Assembly: GCA_002841405.1 (NCBI GenBank)
Contig: PGZR01000013.1
Coordinates: 1-39,146, forward strand
Length of the DNA stretch: 39,146 bases
Direction: 5' to 3'
Source of the DNA: Firmicutes bacterium HGW-Firmicutes-4
GTDB taxonomy: Bacteria > Bacillota > Clostridia > Eubacteriales > Eubacteriaceae
The notes under the pieces are model-generated. The model was not told the DNA's origin and did no database searches. It saw only the letters and a program-made list of their open reading frames with translations. Position 1 is the first letter of the stretch. Each line of letters opens with the position of its first letter. Position numbers and translations under genes: made by a program. Positions 13,587-21,557 of this stretch are shown in pieces.

Positions 13587-13738
13587 AAAGTGACCGATTT
13601 ACTGGCTTGAGATACATTATCAAGGGTGATAGCCTGGTGATTACTTCAGCTAAAAACGGTGTCTTTGCGGTTGATTTGGAAAAGGGCAAATTATTGGCCC
13701 AGGAAATAATGGAGATGGTGGAACATTATGAAAAGTAA
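13517..13738 (+). CDS. small phage protein of unknown function
   Basis: 73 residues; strands GLRYIIKGDSLVITSAKNGV and FAVDLEKGKLLAQEIMEMVE suggest a compact beta domain followed by a helix. It overlaps neighbours on both sides. No family recognised. Confidence 0.6.
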   Translation: MEFIKRIYNFKSQSRDREEGFEVESDRFTGLRYIIKGDSLVITSAKNGVFAVDLEKGKLLAQEIMEMVEHYEK

Positions 13739-13973
13739 ATATGGAAGTGAGTATTATGGTTTTATCGAAATTTTGTATCAAGATGGTACCAGTGATGCCT
13801 TTTATGCTGGAGCTGGTTTGGCCCAGAAAATTGGGCTGGAAGTGATGAAAGGGGACTGTCTGATTAATATCCCATGTCGACAGGGAAAGAGCATTGAGTT
13901 CTTTTCTTCAAAAGTCAAGAAAGTCACCATGGTTATTGGCGGGCGGATCACATTGAAGCGGGTGAGCGCATGA
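13728..13973 (+). CDS. small phage protein of unknown function
   Basis: 81 residues, strand-rich (YGFIEILYQDGTSDAFYAG, CLINIPCRQGKSIEFFSSKV, VTMVIGGRITLKRV). It overlaps both neighbours by 4-11 bp and is thus within the same operon. No family recognised. Confidence 0.6.
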   Translation: MKSKYGSEYYGFIEILYQDGTSDAFYAGAGLAQKIGLEVMKGDCLINIPCRQGKSIEFFSSKVKKVTMVIGGRITLKRVSA

Positions 13974-14308
13974 TCGATTTAAAAAAGACTTATTACCTGG
14001 CTCATCCCTGTACGACCGGAGGCAAGAGCATCGAAGAAAACAAGGAATTGGAAAAGCTGGCATTTGAGCAGCTCCAAGAACATTACCCAGGAGTTAAGGT
14101 GATCCGGCCCTTGGTGCTGATCCCAGAGAACATGGAACATCAGGAAGCAATGCTGAAATGTTTTAGATTGCTTAATCGGTGTGATTCTGCAATATTTGCA
14201 GGACATTGGATGATCAGCAAGGGCTGTCAGATGGAGTTAGATTTCTGTTTGAAAAATGGAAAGGGAATCATTGAATTTGGGAATCTTTTTAGTGAGGTGG
14301 CGGTGTGA
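13970..14308 (+). CDS. DUF4406 / nucleoside deoxyribosyltransferase-like protein
   Basis: 112 residues with the signature of small nucleoside 2-deoxyribosyltransferase-like proteins: TYYLAHPCTTGGKSIEENK at the start, CFRLLNRCDSAIFAGHW in the middle and SKGCQMELDFCLKNGKGIIEF at the end. Family members have a Rossmann-like fold, and the aromatic and acidic residues could place a nucleotide. In phages they may act on nucleotide pools or NAD-like ligands; no specific substrate is evident. Overlaps neighbours by 4 and 1 bp. Confidence 0.7.
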   Translation: MIDLKKTYYLAHPCTTGGKSIEENKELEKLAFEQLQEHYPGVKVIRPLVLIPENMEHQEAMLKCFRLLNRCDSAIFAGHWMISKGCQMELDFCLKNGKGIIEFGNLFSEVAV

Positions 14309-14463
14309 TGGAAATTTTGATTAATATAGCGTCATTGTGTTTTTGGTTTGCTTTGGCAACTTCGGGAATTGCTGCAGCACTGATTGGGTTGTTTTTCTTA
14401 AGTGCGGTTGTGTGTGGCGTTGCCGGGGGTGTGGTCAATGGGATTGTGAAAAAAAGAAAATGA
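14308..14463 (+). CDS. small two-pass membrane protein
   Basis: 51 residues: hydrophobic from residue 3 to about 45 (ASLCFWFALATSGIAAALIG, FFLSAVVCGVAGGVVNGIV) with a basic KKRK end, which would lie in the cytoplasm. The ATG overlaps the previous stop. Function unknown. Confidence 0.5.
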   Translation: MEILINIASLCFWFALATSGIAAALIGLFFLSAVVCGVAGGVVNGIVKKRK

Positions 14464-14540
14464 AAGCAAGTTTCAGGGCATAAAAAAAGGAGCTTTCGCC
14501 CCAGTTGCTCATAGATATATTTTAACATGGGGGGAAGCGA

Positions 14541-14957
14541 ATGTCAAAGATTAAGAGTATTACGGCAATGATCAATATAGAAACGACCTGCAGGGATAAT
14601 CTGGTTCGCAGAAAAGGGAGACTGATGAGCCAGCTTTCACCAGACGGTATTAAAACAAGTAACATGGGCGATGATCTGGATGCTTCGTGTATTCACGGCA
14701 GCCGATCAAAAGCGTTTGAAGATATTCTTCCGGAGGTCATGGAGCTGCAGCAACAAATTAATGAGCACAACCGGGAGATTGATGTTCTCATTAATTTGAA
14801 AAACCAGATCCTTGAGCAAATAAGCAGCATTGATAGCGTGAATGTGAAGGTTAAATATTTAAGGGATCAAGTTGGTTATAGCTTGCATGAAATAGCTTTG
14901 GTATTGGGTTACAGCTATGATTATATTAAAGAGATTTCAGCAAGAATAAATAAGTAA
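14541..14957 (+). CDS. late-gene transcriptional regulator, DUF1492/ArpU-like
   Basis: 138 residues. The N-terminal two thirds are helical (VMELQQQINEHNREIDVLIN) and the C-terminus (YLRDQVGYSLHEIALVLGYS, then YDYIKEISARI) is a sigma-70 region 4-like helix-turn-helix. Proteins of this DUF1492/ArpU/RinA type sit just before the packaging genes of Firmicutes phages and switch on late transcription. GGGGGGAAGCGA precedes the ATG. A terminator-like hairpin and the second recombinase follow. Confidence 0.75.
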   Translation: MSKIKSITAMINIETTCRDNLVRRKGRLMSQLSPDGIKTSNMGDDLDASCIHGSRSKAFEDILPEVMELQQQINEHNREIDVLINLKNQILEQISSIDSVNVKVKYLRDQVGYSLHEIALVLGYSYDYIKEISARINK

Positions 14958-15039
14958 TATAAAACCCCACTATTTAACCCACTGCAATTTTTTTAAAACC
15001 ATGATATTATCTAAAATAGAAAAATAGGTAAAGAATTGA

Positions 15040-15063
15040 GCAGCCGGAAAGGTTGCTTTTTTT
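15040..15063 (+). terminator. intrinsic terminator at the end of the early/middle operon
   Basis: GCAGCC and GGTTGC (one G-T pair) around GGAAA, followed by seven T. It lies about 80 bp after the late regulator and just before the ribosome binding site of the next gene, so it may be an antitermination or attenuation point. Confidence 0.7.
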
Positions 15064-15091
15064 ATATGCAAAAGGAGGGTGTGATCATGAA

Positions 15092-15718
15092 ATGAAAAAG
15101 CGACCATCAAATCCCATAAAGGATACTGAAAATGTTCTGAACATTCAGGATTATTTACTAGCCAACAGCCAAAGGGAGCAGGAAGGATTGCGGAATTATG
15201 TTTTGTTTGTAGTTGGAATAACGACTGGTTTTCGTGCTGGCGATCTGGTTAAGTTGCAGGTGAGAGATGTTAAGGAAGCTATCCGTTCCGGAGAATTTCT
15301 GATTCTTGAGGGTAAGAAAAAGAATGCCAAGAATATCAGAGAAAAAAACAGGAAACCACGATCTGCTGAAATCCTACCAACTGTCGCAAAGATAATGAGG
15401 GACTATATCAAAGACAAACAGGATTATGATTATATGTTTCCCAGTCGTAAAGGTGGTCCGATTGGAGTTCAGGCAGTGAGTAACATTCTTAAAGATGCCG
15501 GTGAATACTTTGGCTTGAGAAATATCTCAGCGCATAGCATGAGAAAGACATACGCTTATAAGATATTCCGGGACAATGGTAATGATATCCTGGCCGTTAA
15601 AGAATTGCTTGGACATAGTTCAATTGAGGAAACGAAACTCTATCTTGGGTTGGATCGTGACCTGTATCATCGTTATTCAAAAGCCCTCAATGATTTTGTC
15701 AAAGTGAATAAGGGATAA
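15092..15718 (+). CDS. second small tyrosine recombinase (XerC/D-like catalytic domain)
   Basis: 208 residues from the ATG at 15092. AGGAGGG sits 13 bp upstream and better serves a two-codon open frame (ATG AAA TGA at 15087-15095) whose stop overlaps this start, so translation may be by re-initiation. It lacks an arm-binding domain and most of the core-binding domain, but the catalytic set is complete: Arg in TTGFRAGDL, Lys in LEGKKKNA, His and Arg in AHSMRKTY, His in LLGHSS, Tyr in TKLYLGLDR. Such short recombinases recur between the late regulator and terminase of clostridial phages. Genome-dimer resolution, Xer-like use, or a DNA-architecture role are possible; its target site is unknown. 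Confidence 0.88.
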   Translation: MKKRPSNPIKDTENVLNIQDYLLANSQREQEGLRNYVLFVVGITTGFRAGDLVKLQVRDVKEAIRSGEFLILEGKKKNAKNIREKNRKPRSAEILPTVAKIMRDYIKDKQDYDYMFPSRKGGPIGVQAVSNILKDAGEYFGLRNISAHSMRKTYAYKIFRDNGNDILAVKELLGHSSIEETKLYLGLDRDLYHRYSKALNDFVKVNKG

Positions 15719-15863
15719 GCTTTTTTTATTTTTTTAGATTCGAATGTTTAAAAAATGATTGCATAAACATTGGGAGATTTATTATTGCTTATTATAGTAA
15801 GTAGACAATTGAAAAAGCGAATGTGTGATTCACTAAGAAAATAAAACATTCAAGAAATAAAGC

Positions 15864-15905
15864 TTGACTTTATGTGGCACGATAATTATAATTTAATTGT
15901 GGCAC
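15864..15905 (+). promoter_or_regulatory. promoter of the RHH-antirepressor module with direct-repeat operators
   Basis: TTGACT (15864-15869), 17-bp spacer, TATAAT (15887-15892): near-consensus. TGTGGCAC occurs at 15873-15880 inside the spacer and again at 15898-15905 just after the -10, 25 bp apart. Two copies around the promoter of a ribbon-helix-helix gene point to autoregulation. The 145 bp before it (15719-15863) are T- and A-rich and show nothing else I can name. Confidence 0.85.
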
Positions 15906-15923
15906 AGAAAGTGAGGTGAATAC

Positions 15924-16100
15924 ATGACACCACGAACTGGAAGACCAAAATCAGAAAATCCAAAGACTGTTGAAGTTAAGGCTCGAATCGATGTAGAAAC
16001 TAATGAAGCATTGATAGAATACTGTAAAAAGTACAATGTCACGAGAACTGATGTAGTCAGACAAGGCATTAGATGTGTTTTGGATAATGAAAAAAAATAA
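15924..16100 (+). CDS. ribbon-helix-helix (Arc/CopG-like) repressor
   Basis: 58 residues after GTGAGGTGAATAC. After a basic start (PRTGRPKSENPK), TVEVKARIDVETNEALIEYC gives the DNA-contacting beta-strand and first helix; YNVTRTDVVRQGIRCVL gives the turn and second helix of the MetJ/Arc fold. The promoter in front carries two TGTGGCAC repeats that it probably binds. It precedes an antirepressor gene, an order reminiscent of the Arc/Mnt-Ant immunity module of phage P22. Confidence 0.85.
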   Translation: MTPRTGRPKSENPKTVEVKARIDVETNEALIEYCKKYNVTRTDVVRQGIRCVLDNEKK

Positions 16101-16161
16101 GAAACAGCCCGATACCCTGAGAAGTATACACGGACTGTTTCAGATCGAAAGAAGATCTTTC
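16101..16161 (+). promoter_or_regulatory. structured leader before the antirepressor gene
   Basis: Two hairpins in the 118-bp gap. The first is long: GAAACAG/CTGTTTC (16101-16107 with 16135-16141), one mismatch, CCG/CGG, then an inner ATAC/GTAT. The second is GAAAGA-AGA-TCTTTC (16147-16161). Neither has a T run, so they look like RNA structures that could tune antirepressor translation rather than terminators. Confidence 0.5.
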
Positions 16162-16218
16162 TATGAATTAGTTTATCACAGAAAAAGACTTCTTTCAAGC
16201 AATGAAAGGAGATATAAC

Positions 16219-16881
16219 ATGAAAGCATTAAGCATTAACAATTGCGAAATCGGAATTAAAGAATTTCGAAACCAACGTGTCGTAACTTTTAAAGATATTG
16301 ACCTTGTGCATGAACGGCCAAAGGGTACAGCAAGTAGGAATTTTAGAAAAAACAGAAAACACTTTATTGATAGTGAGGATTACTTTCTTGTGAAACCATC
16401 GGATATCCAGAACGATGAAATTCGTCGTTCTGAGATAAATACGCGTGGAACAACATTATTGACTGAAACTGGCTATCTTATGCTGGTTAAATCACTAACC
16501 GATGATCTGGCATGGAATGTTCAGCGTGAACTGGTCAAGCGGTACTTTCGCCAGGCACCGAAAACTGATGATAATTTAAAAAAGAAACTTTTGTCATCAA
16601 ACGCAAATGTGGATGAGGTATATCTGTTGTTGGAGGTTGCGAGACGGATTGATGATAAATATTGGCAACAATATATTTACCGAAGACTCGCAAAAGATAT
16701 GCTGGACTTTACTGATGAAGATGTGTATCCATCAAAACTCCTTGCTTTTGCTCAAGCCTATCAAACTATGCCGGAGAGCGAAAGAGCAACATACCGGACA
16801 AGGATGCTCTCAGCCATGTCCGGAAATCAAAAAGCTTATAATGGTGCGCTTGAGTTTTTCAAACAGATAGATAGTATATAA
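16219..16881 (+). CDS. phage antirepressor-like protein, ORF6N domain
   Basis: 220 residues from the ATG at 16219 (AAAGGAGATATAAC before it); the frame is open further upstream but without a start that has a ribosome binding site. Residues 1-110 carry the ORF6N/KilA-N-type domain (QRVVTFKDIDLVHERPKGTA, RNFRKNRKHF, TLLTETGYLMLVKSL). Residues 130-220 are helical. Such proteins bind DNA or repressors and promote lytic growth. It is controlled together with the RHH gene and ends in a strong terminator at 16902. Confidence 0.8.
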   Translation: MKALSINNCEIGIKEFRNQRVVTFKDIDLVHERPKGTASRNFRKNRKHFIDSEDYFLVKPSDIQNDEIRRSEINTRGTTLLTETGYLMLVKSLTDDLAWNVQRELVKRYFRQAPKTDDNLKKKLLSSNANVDEVYLLLEVARRIDDKYWQQYIYRRLAKDMLDFTDEDVYPSKLLAFAQAYQTMPESERATYRTRMLSAMSGNQKAYNGALEFFKQIDSI

Positions 16882-16901
16882 ATTGAATAAATATATTATG
16901 G

Positions 16902-16934
16902 GGATCAGTTATTACTGATCCTTATTTATTTTTA
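16902..16934 (+). terminator. intrinsic terminator after the antirepressor gene
   Basis: GGATCAGT-TATT-ACTGATCC, a perfect 8-bp stem with a 4-base loop, followed by a T-rich tail. It separates the immunity module from the late genes. Confidence 0.9.
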
Positions 16935-16972
16935 TAATCTCAAGTAAAGATCATATTAAAATGGAGTATGAT

Positions 16973-17440
16973 ATGCCTATAAAGAAATACTGCAGTTATA
17001 CCGGATGCCGGGTGCTGCTGGATGAAGATGTGAAGTACTGTGACAGACATCAGAAGCAGACCAGAGATCATAAAGCTTCACGTGATCGTGAGTACAAAAG
17101 CAATAGGGCTGATCATAAAGAGCAGGACTTCTATCGAGGGCAAGCATGGTTGAATGCCAGGGATGGTTCCATGTCCTATTACTTTGGCATTGATATCTTT
17201 GAGTACTATACAACCGGATTGATCGTTGAAGCTGTTACTGTTCACCATATCATGCCAATTAAAGAAGAATGGTCTAAAAGGTATGATACAAACAATCTTG
17301 TTCCTTTGACAGAAAAAAGCCATCAATATATCCACAATGAATATAGAAAGGGCAATAAAAAGCAAATGCAGGATATTTTATTTGAAATGAAAATTCAATT
17401 TTTCATGGACTTCAGGGTGGGGGTACAAAAAACTTTTTAA
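16973..17440 (+). CDS. HNH endonuclease next to terminase
   Basis: 155 residues from the ATG at 16973 (GGAG 8 bp upstream; an ATG at 16961 has no site). The N-terminus has a zinc-knuckle arrangement (CSYTGCRVLLDEDVKYCDRH) and the C-terminal half the HNH core: VHHIMP, then NNLVPLTEKSHQYIH. In HK97-type cos phages an HNH protein at this position works with the terminase in cutting the cos site. The small terminase gene begins 73 bp downstream. Confidence 0.9.
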   Translation: MPIKKYCSYTGCRVLLDEDVKYCDRHQKQTRDHKASRDREYKSNRADHKEQDFYRGQAWLNARDGSMSYYFGIDIFEYYTTGLIVEAVTVHHIMPIKEEWSKRYDTNNLVPLTEKSHQYIHNEYRKGNKKQMQDILFEMKIQFFMDFRVGVQKTF

Positions 17441-17512
17441 ACCCTTTGACGGTCGCGATGTCAAACTTGGGAGGAACGAAAATGTAAAATTTTAGGGTAA
17501 GGGGGGGTCTGA
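17441..17512 (+). other. possible cos region
   Basis: 72-bp gap between the HNH and small terminase genes, containing a partial inverted repeat (TTTGACGGTCGCGATGTCAAA) and a G-rich tract (AAGGGGGGGTCT) that also serves as ribosome binding site. Phages with this gene order keep their cohesive end site here; the cut positions cannot be read from the sequence. Confidence 0.35.
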
Positions 17513-17896
17513 GTGAAGAAAGCTGCACCCGTTTGGATGAACGATCAGGCCAAAAAAGAATGGCGCAGGGTTATAAAGCTGATTATTGAAGAAGAAAAAG
17601 AGCTCGAAGAAAAAGATTTTAAGACCCTGGAAACCTATTGTGTCAATTATGCGAAATGGCTTAAGTGTGAGGAAATCTTAGATTTGAAAGGGTTGACATT
17701 TGAAACACCGAACGGGTACGTTCAGCAGCGTCCGGAAGTAGCGATCGGGAACAAAGCCCAGGAACGGCTTTTAGCAACGGCTAAAGAATTAGGTCTGACA
17801 CCCGCTTCAAGATCCCGTATGAATCGTCATAAAATTTATGAAACAGCAGAAGAGTTTGATGAAGAGCTCGAAGAAATGATTAGCGATGGCACTTAA
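17513..17896 (+). CDS. terS: terminase small subunit, P27 family
   Basis: 127 residues from a GTG start. The P27-type layout is clear: PVWMNDQAKKEWRRVIKLI, FKTLETYCVNYAKWLKCEEI, a central ETPNGYVQQRPEVAIGNKAQ and LGLTPASRSRMN. It recognises the packaging site and hands DNA to the large subunit, whose gene overlaps by 11 bp. Confidence 0.92.
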   Translation: MKKAAPVWMNDQAKKEWRRVIKLIIEEEKELEEKDFKTLETYCVNYAKWLKCEEILDLKGLTFETPNGYVQQRPEVAIGNKAQERLLATAKELGLTPASRSRMNRHKIYETAEEFDEELEEMISDGT

Positions 17897-19511
17897 GAAA
17901 TGGGTTATCGAAAAAATAAAAGAGCTCACACTGAAATGGAATAATGACGACTATTACTTTGATGAAGAAGAAGCGGAGAAAATTTGGCAATTTATCGGAA
18001 AGCTGAAAAATGACAAAGGCATCACATCACGATTTGAAATTATCGGGTTTCAATTTGAGATCATCACAGAAATTCTCTGTGTAAAAGACCGGGAAAATAA
18101 CAGAAGAAAACACCGGGAAGTTCATATAAACATGGCCAGAAAAAACGGGAAGTCATTTATCATTGCCATCATCATTACCTATTTATTCTTTTGCCAACCT
18201 AAAATTAGGGGGGCTATTTTTATATTAACAGCTAATGATGTTAAACAGGCTGGTGAGTTGTTTGATACGGTTTGCTATTTCATAAAGACAAATCGGACCC
18301 TGAAAAAATACTGTCGGTTTGTAGAATCAAAAAGACTGGTGATCCGTAAAGATAACCGAAACAAATTGATGGTTCTTTCCAGTGATGCCACCGGAGCAGA
18401 TTCCTATTCTGACTATGTGGCATGCCTGGATGAAATCCATGAGAGTAAAAACGACCGGATGTATGGGAAGCTGGGAACCGGTCAGGGGGCCTGGGATGAT
18501 CCGCTGCTGATCACCATAACAACGGCCAGCTCCGGAGAAGATGAAACAAACCTGGAACAGCAGCTTTATTCCCGGTGTAAGAAGATTGAGCTTGAAAATG
18601 ATGATGATCCGACCTTTTATTATAGGATTTATGAAGCAGATAAGGGCTGTGACTTAGAGGATCAGAAGCAATGGGAAAAGGCAAACCCCGGGATTGATAT
18701 TTTCAGGAGCCGGAAAGACATTGAAGTAATGGCTCGAAAAGCAAAGCAGATGCCATTGCAGGAAAATATGTTCCGGAGAATGTTCTTAAACCAGCATGTC
18801 GTTTTGGATGGCGAAAAGGGAGCCATTAACATGGATCTCTGGGATCTGTGTACAAAAGATATATCATACGATTCATTAAAAGGTATGCCATGCTGGAATG
18901 GATTGGATTTATCCTCATCCAAAGATATTACAGCCTTTGTTCAGGTGTTCTATGATGAACTGATGGATAAATTTATCATCTGGCCACACCTGTTTACGCC
19001 GAAAGATACGGTAATAAAACGGGAAGAAGAGGATAAAAACCCGTATTCAAAGTGGATTAAAGATGGTGAACTTATTGCCTTATCAGGAAAATATATTAAT
19101 TTTGAGTTACTCATGGATTATGTTTACACAATCGAAGAGGATTTTGAATTTCAGGAATCCGGGTTTGACCGTTGGGGATCCCCGACCATCTTAAACCGGC
19201 TGGAAGAAAAATGGGACATCGTGCCCATGGGCCAGGGCATGCAGACCATGACCCCAATCATTAATGATTTTGAATGTCTGCTCATTGATGAACGGATTAT
19301 CATTGTCGAAAATGATTGTTTCCGGACAATGGCTAAAAACTGTGTGGCTGTGTTTGATGATGCCATGAATGTGAAATATTCAAAGCGTAAGAGTCGGTTT
19401 AAAATAGATGGCATCATTGGTATGCTCATGGGTTTATGTTTGGCTATTGATGCAAATAAGATCAGTCATTATGACATGGTCGGAGCATTGGAACAATTGG
19501 AAAGGATGTGA
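17886..19511 (+). CDS. terL: terminase large subunit
   Basis: 541 residues, full length for the HK97-like family. The ATPase part has a Walker A-like MARKNGKS (about residue 82) and Walker B VACLDEIHE (about 179). The nuclease part has GLDLSSSKDITAF, a middle GFDRWGSPTILN and a late FKIDGIIGML with the acidic residues that bind metal. It is the packaging motor and headful/cos nuclease. Confidence 0.96.
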   Translation: MALKKWVIEKIKELTLKWNNDDYYFDEEEAEKIWQFIGKLKNDKGITSRFEIIGFQFEIITEILCVKDRENNRRKHREVHINMARKNGKSFIIAIIITYLFFCQPKIRGAIFILTANDVKQAGELFDTVCYFIKTNRTLKKYCRFVESKRLVIRKDNRNKLMVLSSDATGADSYSDYVACLDEIHESKNDRMYGKLGTGQGAWDDPLLITITTASSGEDETNLEQQLYSRCKKIELENDDDPTFYYRIYEADKGCDLEDQKQWEKANPGIDIFRSRKDIEVMARKAKQMPLQENMFRRMFLNQHVVLDGEKGAINMDLWDLCTKDISYDSLKGMPCWNGLDLSSSKDITAFVQVFYDELMDKFIIWPHLFTPKDTVIKREEEDKNPYSKWIKDGELIALSGKYINFELLMDYVYTIEEDFEFQESGFDRWGSPTILNRLEEKWDIVPMGQGMQTMTPIINDFECLLIDERIIIVENDCFRTMAKNCVAVFDDAMNVKYSKRKSRFKIDGIIGMLMGLCLAIDANKISHYDMVGALEQLERM

Positions 19512-19675
19512 TGACGTTAAAAAAATATATTATTGCAGAAATACTTGTGATTCTGGCTTGTATCATCTTTATTGGTACCACGTTTGTCATTAATACCTAT
19601 GCAGGTTGTTATCTGTTGGGTGTTTTTTTGTTGCTGTATGGAATCAGCATTGTAAGGAAGGGAGGGGGTGACTAA
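19511..19675 (+). CDS. small two-pass membrane protein between terminase and portal
   Basis: 54 residues whose ATG overlaps the terminase stop. Two hydrophobic segments (KYIIAEILVILACIIFIGTT and CYLLGVFLLLYGISIV) with a basic end. Tiny membrane proteins occur at this position in other clostridial siphophages; their role is unknown. Its 3' end supplies the GGAGGGGGTG ribosome binding site of the portal gene. Confidence 0.55.
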   Translation: MTLKKYIIAEILVILACIIFIGTTFVINTYAGCYLLGVFLLLYGISIVRKGGGD

Positions 19676-19677
19676 AT

Positions 19678-20913
19678 GTGATCAGTAAATTCTTTGAAAA
19701 AAGAGAAGAAACGGCAACGGTACCAAGCTATTCAGACATCGAACTGGCCATGCTTAAAGCCTTTGGTATTGATGCGGAGGGTTATGTCAGTGACAGCGCT
19801 TTAAAAGAAGCAACCTATTTCACCTGTATTAAAATTATGAGTGAATCCATTGCAAAGATCCCGTGCTATTTAGTCCAGGAAACCGAAAACGGAAACCTGC
19901 GATTAAAAAATGAGAGTCTTTATGAAAAGCTGGTCCTGCGACCAAACCCTTACATGACGGCAATCGATTTTTGGAAAGCATTGGAAGTTAACCGGCATCA
20001 TCTGGGAAATGGCTGTGCTTACATTGAAAAAGACGCCAAAGGAAATGTTTTAAACCTATGGCCAATTGAACTGCATCGGCTGATTATTGACGATGCCGGA
20101 TTAATCAGTTCAAAGTTGAAGAACCGGATCCTGGTGGAGTATACCCAAACAGGAAATTCAAACATTGAGTGCTGCTTCTATGATGAGATTATTCATTTAA
20201 AATCATTTTCGAGTAATGGCATAAACAGTAAGGCGAACCGGGTCATGATGTCCAGCACCATTGACACCGGTATTAAGAGTCAGAAATACCTTAATGATCT
20301 CTATAATAACGGGTTAACAAATAAGGCCGTTGTTCAATTGACATCGGACACCCGAAAAGAACTGGATCTAAAAAATATCCAGGCGAAATTCGACCGGCTT
20401 TATTCAAATAATGGCCGTATTTTCACGGTGCCGGCCGGGTACAATGTCAGCACATTGAATCTATCTTTGGCCGATGCCCAATTTGAACAGATCCGGCGAA
20501 TGTCAATTAGTCAGATTGCTTCTAGCTTTGGGATCAAGATGTTTCAGTTAAATGACCTGAAGGATACTAATAACAATAGTTTAGAGCAGCAGCAGTTATC
20601 TTTTTTAGTGGATACGCTGCTTATTTTATTTGAATCCATTGAACAGGAGATTGACTGGAAGCTGTTAAGGCCGGATCAACGGAAAAAAGGAATGAAATGT
20701 CGATTTAACACCAGTGTTATGCTGCGAACTACCGCCCAGGTGCAGGCAGATATTCTGACAAAATATGTGACATCAGGAATTTACACACCCAATGAAGCCC
20801 GATTAATGACCCAGCAAATGGCAAAAGATGGAGCGGATGAGTTGGTGGTTAATTCAGGGGTCATGAAATTAAAAGACCTAGGAAAGAATGATGGAAAGGA
20901 GGTTAAAAAGTGA
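19678..20913 (+). CDS. portal protein, HK97 type
   Basis: 411 residues from a GTG start. Typical features are the early EATYFTCIKIMSESIAKIPC segment, NPYMTAIDFWKALEVNRHHL, GNGCAYIEKDAKGNVLNLWP, and the late ASSFGIKMFQLNDLKDTNNN with the following SLEQQQLSFL. It forms the dodecameric DNA gate of the capsid. Confidence 0.95.
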   Translation: MISKFFEKREETATVPSYSDIELAMLKAFGIDAEGYVSDSALKEATYFTCIKIMSESIAKIPCYLVQETENGNLRLKNESLYEKLVLRPNPYMTAIDFWKALEVNRHHLGNGCAYIEKDAKGNVLNLWPIELHRLIIDDAGLISSKLKNRILVEYTQTGNSNIECCFYDEIIHLKSFSSNGINSKANRVMMSSTIDTGIKSQKYLNDLYNNGLTNKAVVQLTSDTRKELDLKNIQAKFDRLYSNNGRIFTVPAGYNVSTLNLSLADAQFEQIRRMSISQIASSFGIKMFQLNDLKDTNNNSLEQQQLSFLVDTLLILFESIEQEIDWKLLRPDQRKKGMKCRFNTSVMLRTTAQVQADILTKYVTSGIYTPNEARLMTQQMAKDGADELVVNSGVMKLKDLGKNDGKEVKK

Positions 20914-21548
20914 CAAGAAAGAAAAGTGACGGACCAGTGAAAGAGATCAGAAATATCAGTGGGATTGAGATCCGGGCGAAAACGGTGGAAGAGGATAAAA
21001 AAACCATTGGCGGTTATGCTCTCCGGTATAATTCACCAACAAAAATTATTGATTGGTGGGGTGACGAATTTCTGGAAGAGTTTGCTCAGGGAGCTTTTGA
21101 CGAATCCATTCAGTCCAGAGTTGTCAAAGCATTATGGAATCATCAGACATCATGTCCATTAGGATCAACTCGGAGCCAGACACTCCGATTTAACGAGGAT
21201 CCGGAAGGCCTGAATTATGACGTGGATTTACCAGGCAATACCTGGGGAAATGATGCCTATGAAAGTGTTAAACGAGGTGACGTTGATGGATCAAGTTTTG
21301 GATTTATCACAAAAGATGAAAAATGGAGCGTTATTGATTATGAAGGCCGAAAGATTGACAAACGAACCATCACCCGGGCAGAGCTCATTGAAGTAAGCCC
21401 CTGTACCTTTCCAGCCTATGACAGCAGTGAGATTAATTGTAGAAGCTTTGAAGAAATCAAAGAAAAACGGGAAAATGAAAAAAAGCCTGAGACTAATCAG
21501 GCATTGGAGATTGAACAACTGAGAACACAAATTTTATTAAATATCTAG
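20910..21548 (+). CDS. prohead protease, HK97 (U35) family
   Basis: 212 residues from a GTG overlapping the portal stop. The herpesvirus-assemblin-like fold is marked by GGYALRYNSPTKIIDWWGDE, the catalytic His in ALWNHQ, and the catalytic Ser in VDGSSFGF. It would cut the N-terminal delta domain off the capsid protein. The C-terminal 35 residues are a charged extension. Confidence 0.93.
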   Translation: MTRKKSDGPVKEIRNISGIEIRAKTVEEDKKTIGGYALRYNSPTKIIDWWGDEFLEEFAQGAFDESIQSRVVKALWNHQTSCPLGSTRSQTLRFNEDPEGLNYDVDLPGNTWGNDAYESVKRGDVDGSSFGFITKDEKWSVIDYEGRKIDKRTITRAELIEVSPCTFPAYDSSEINCRSFEEIKEKRENEKKPETNQALEIEQLRTQILLNI

Positions 21549-21557
21549 GAGAGTAGA

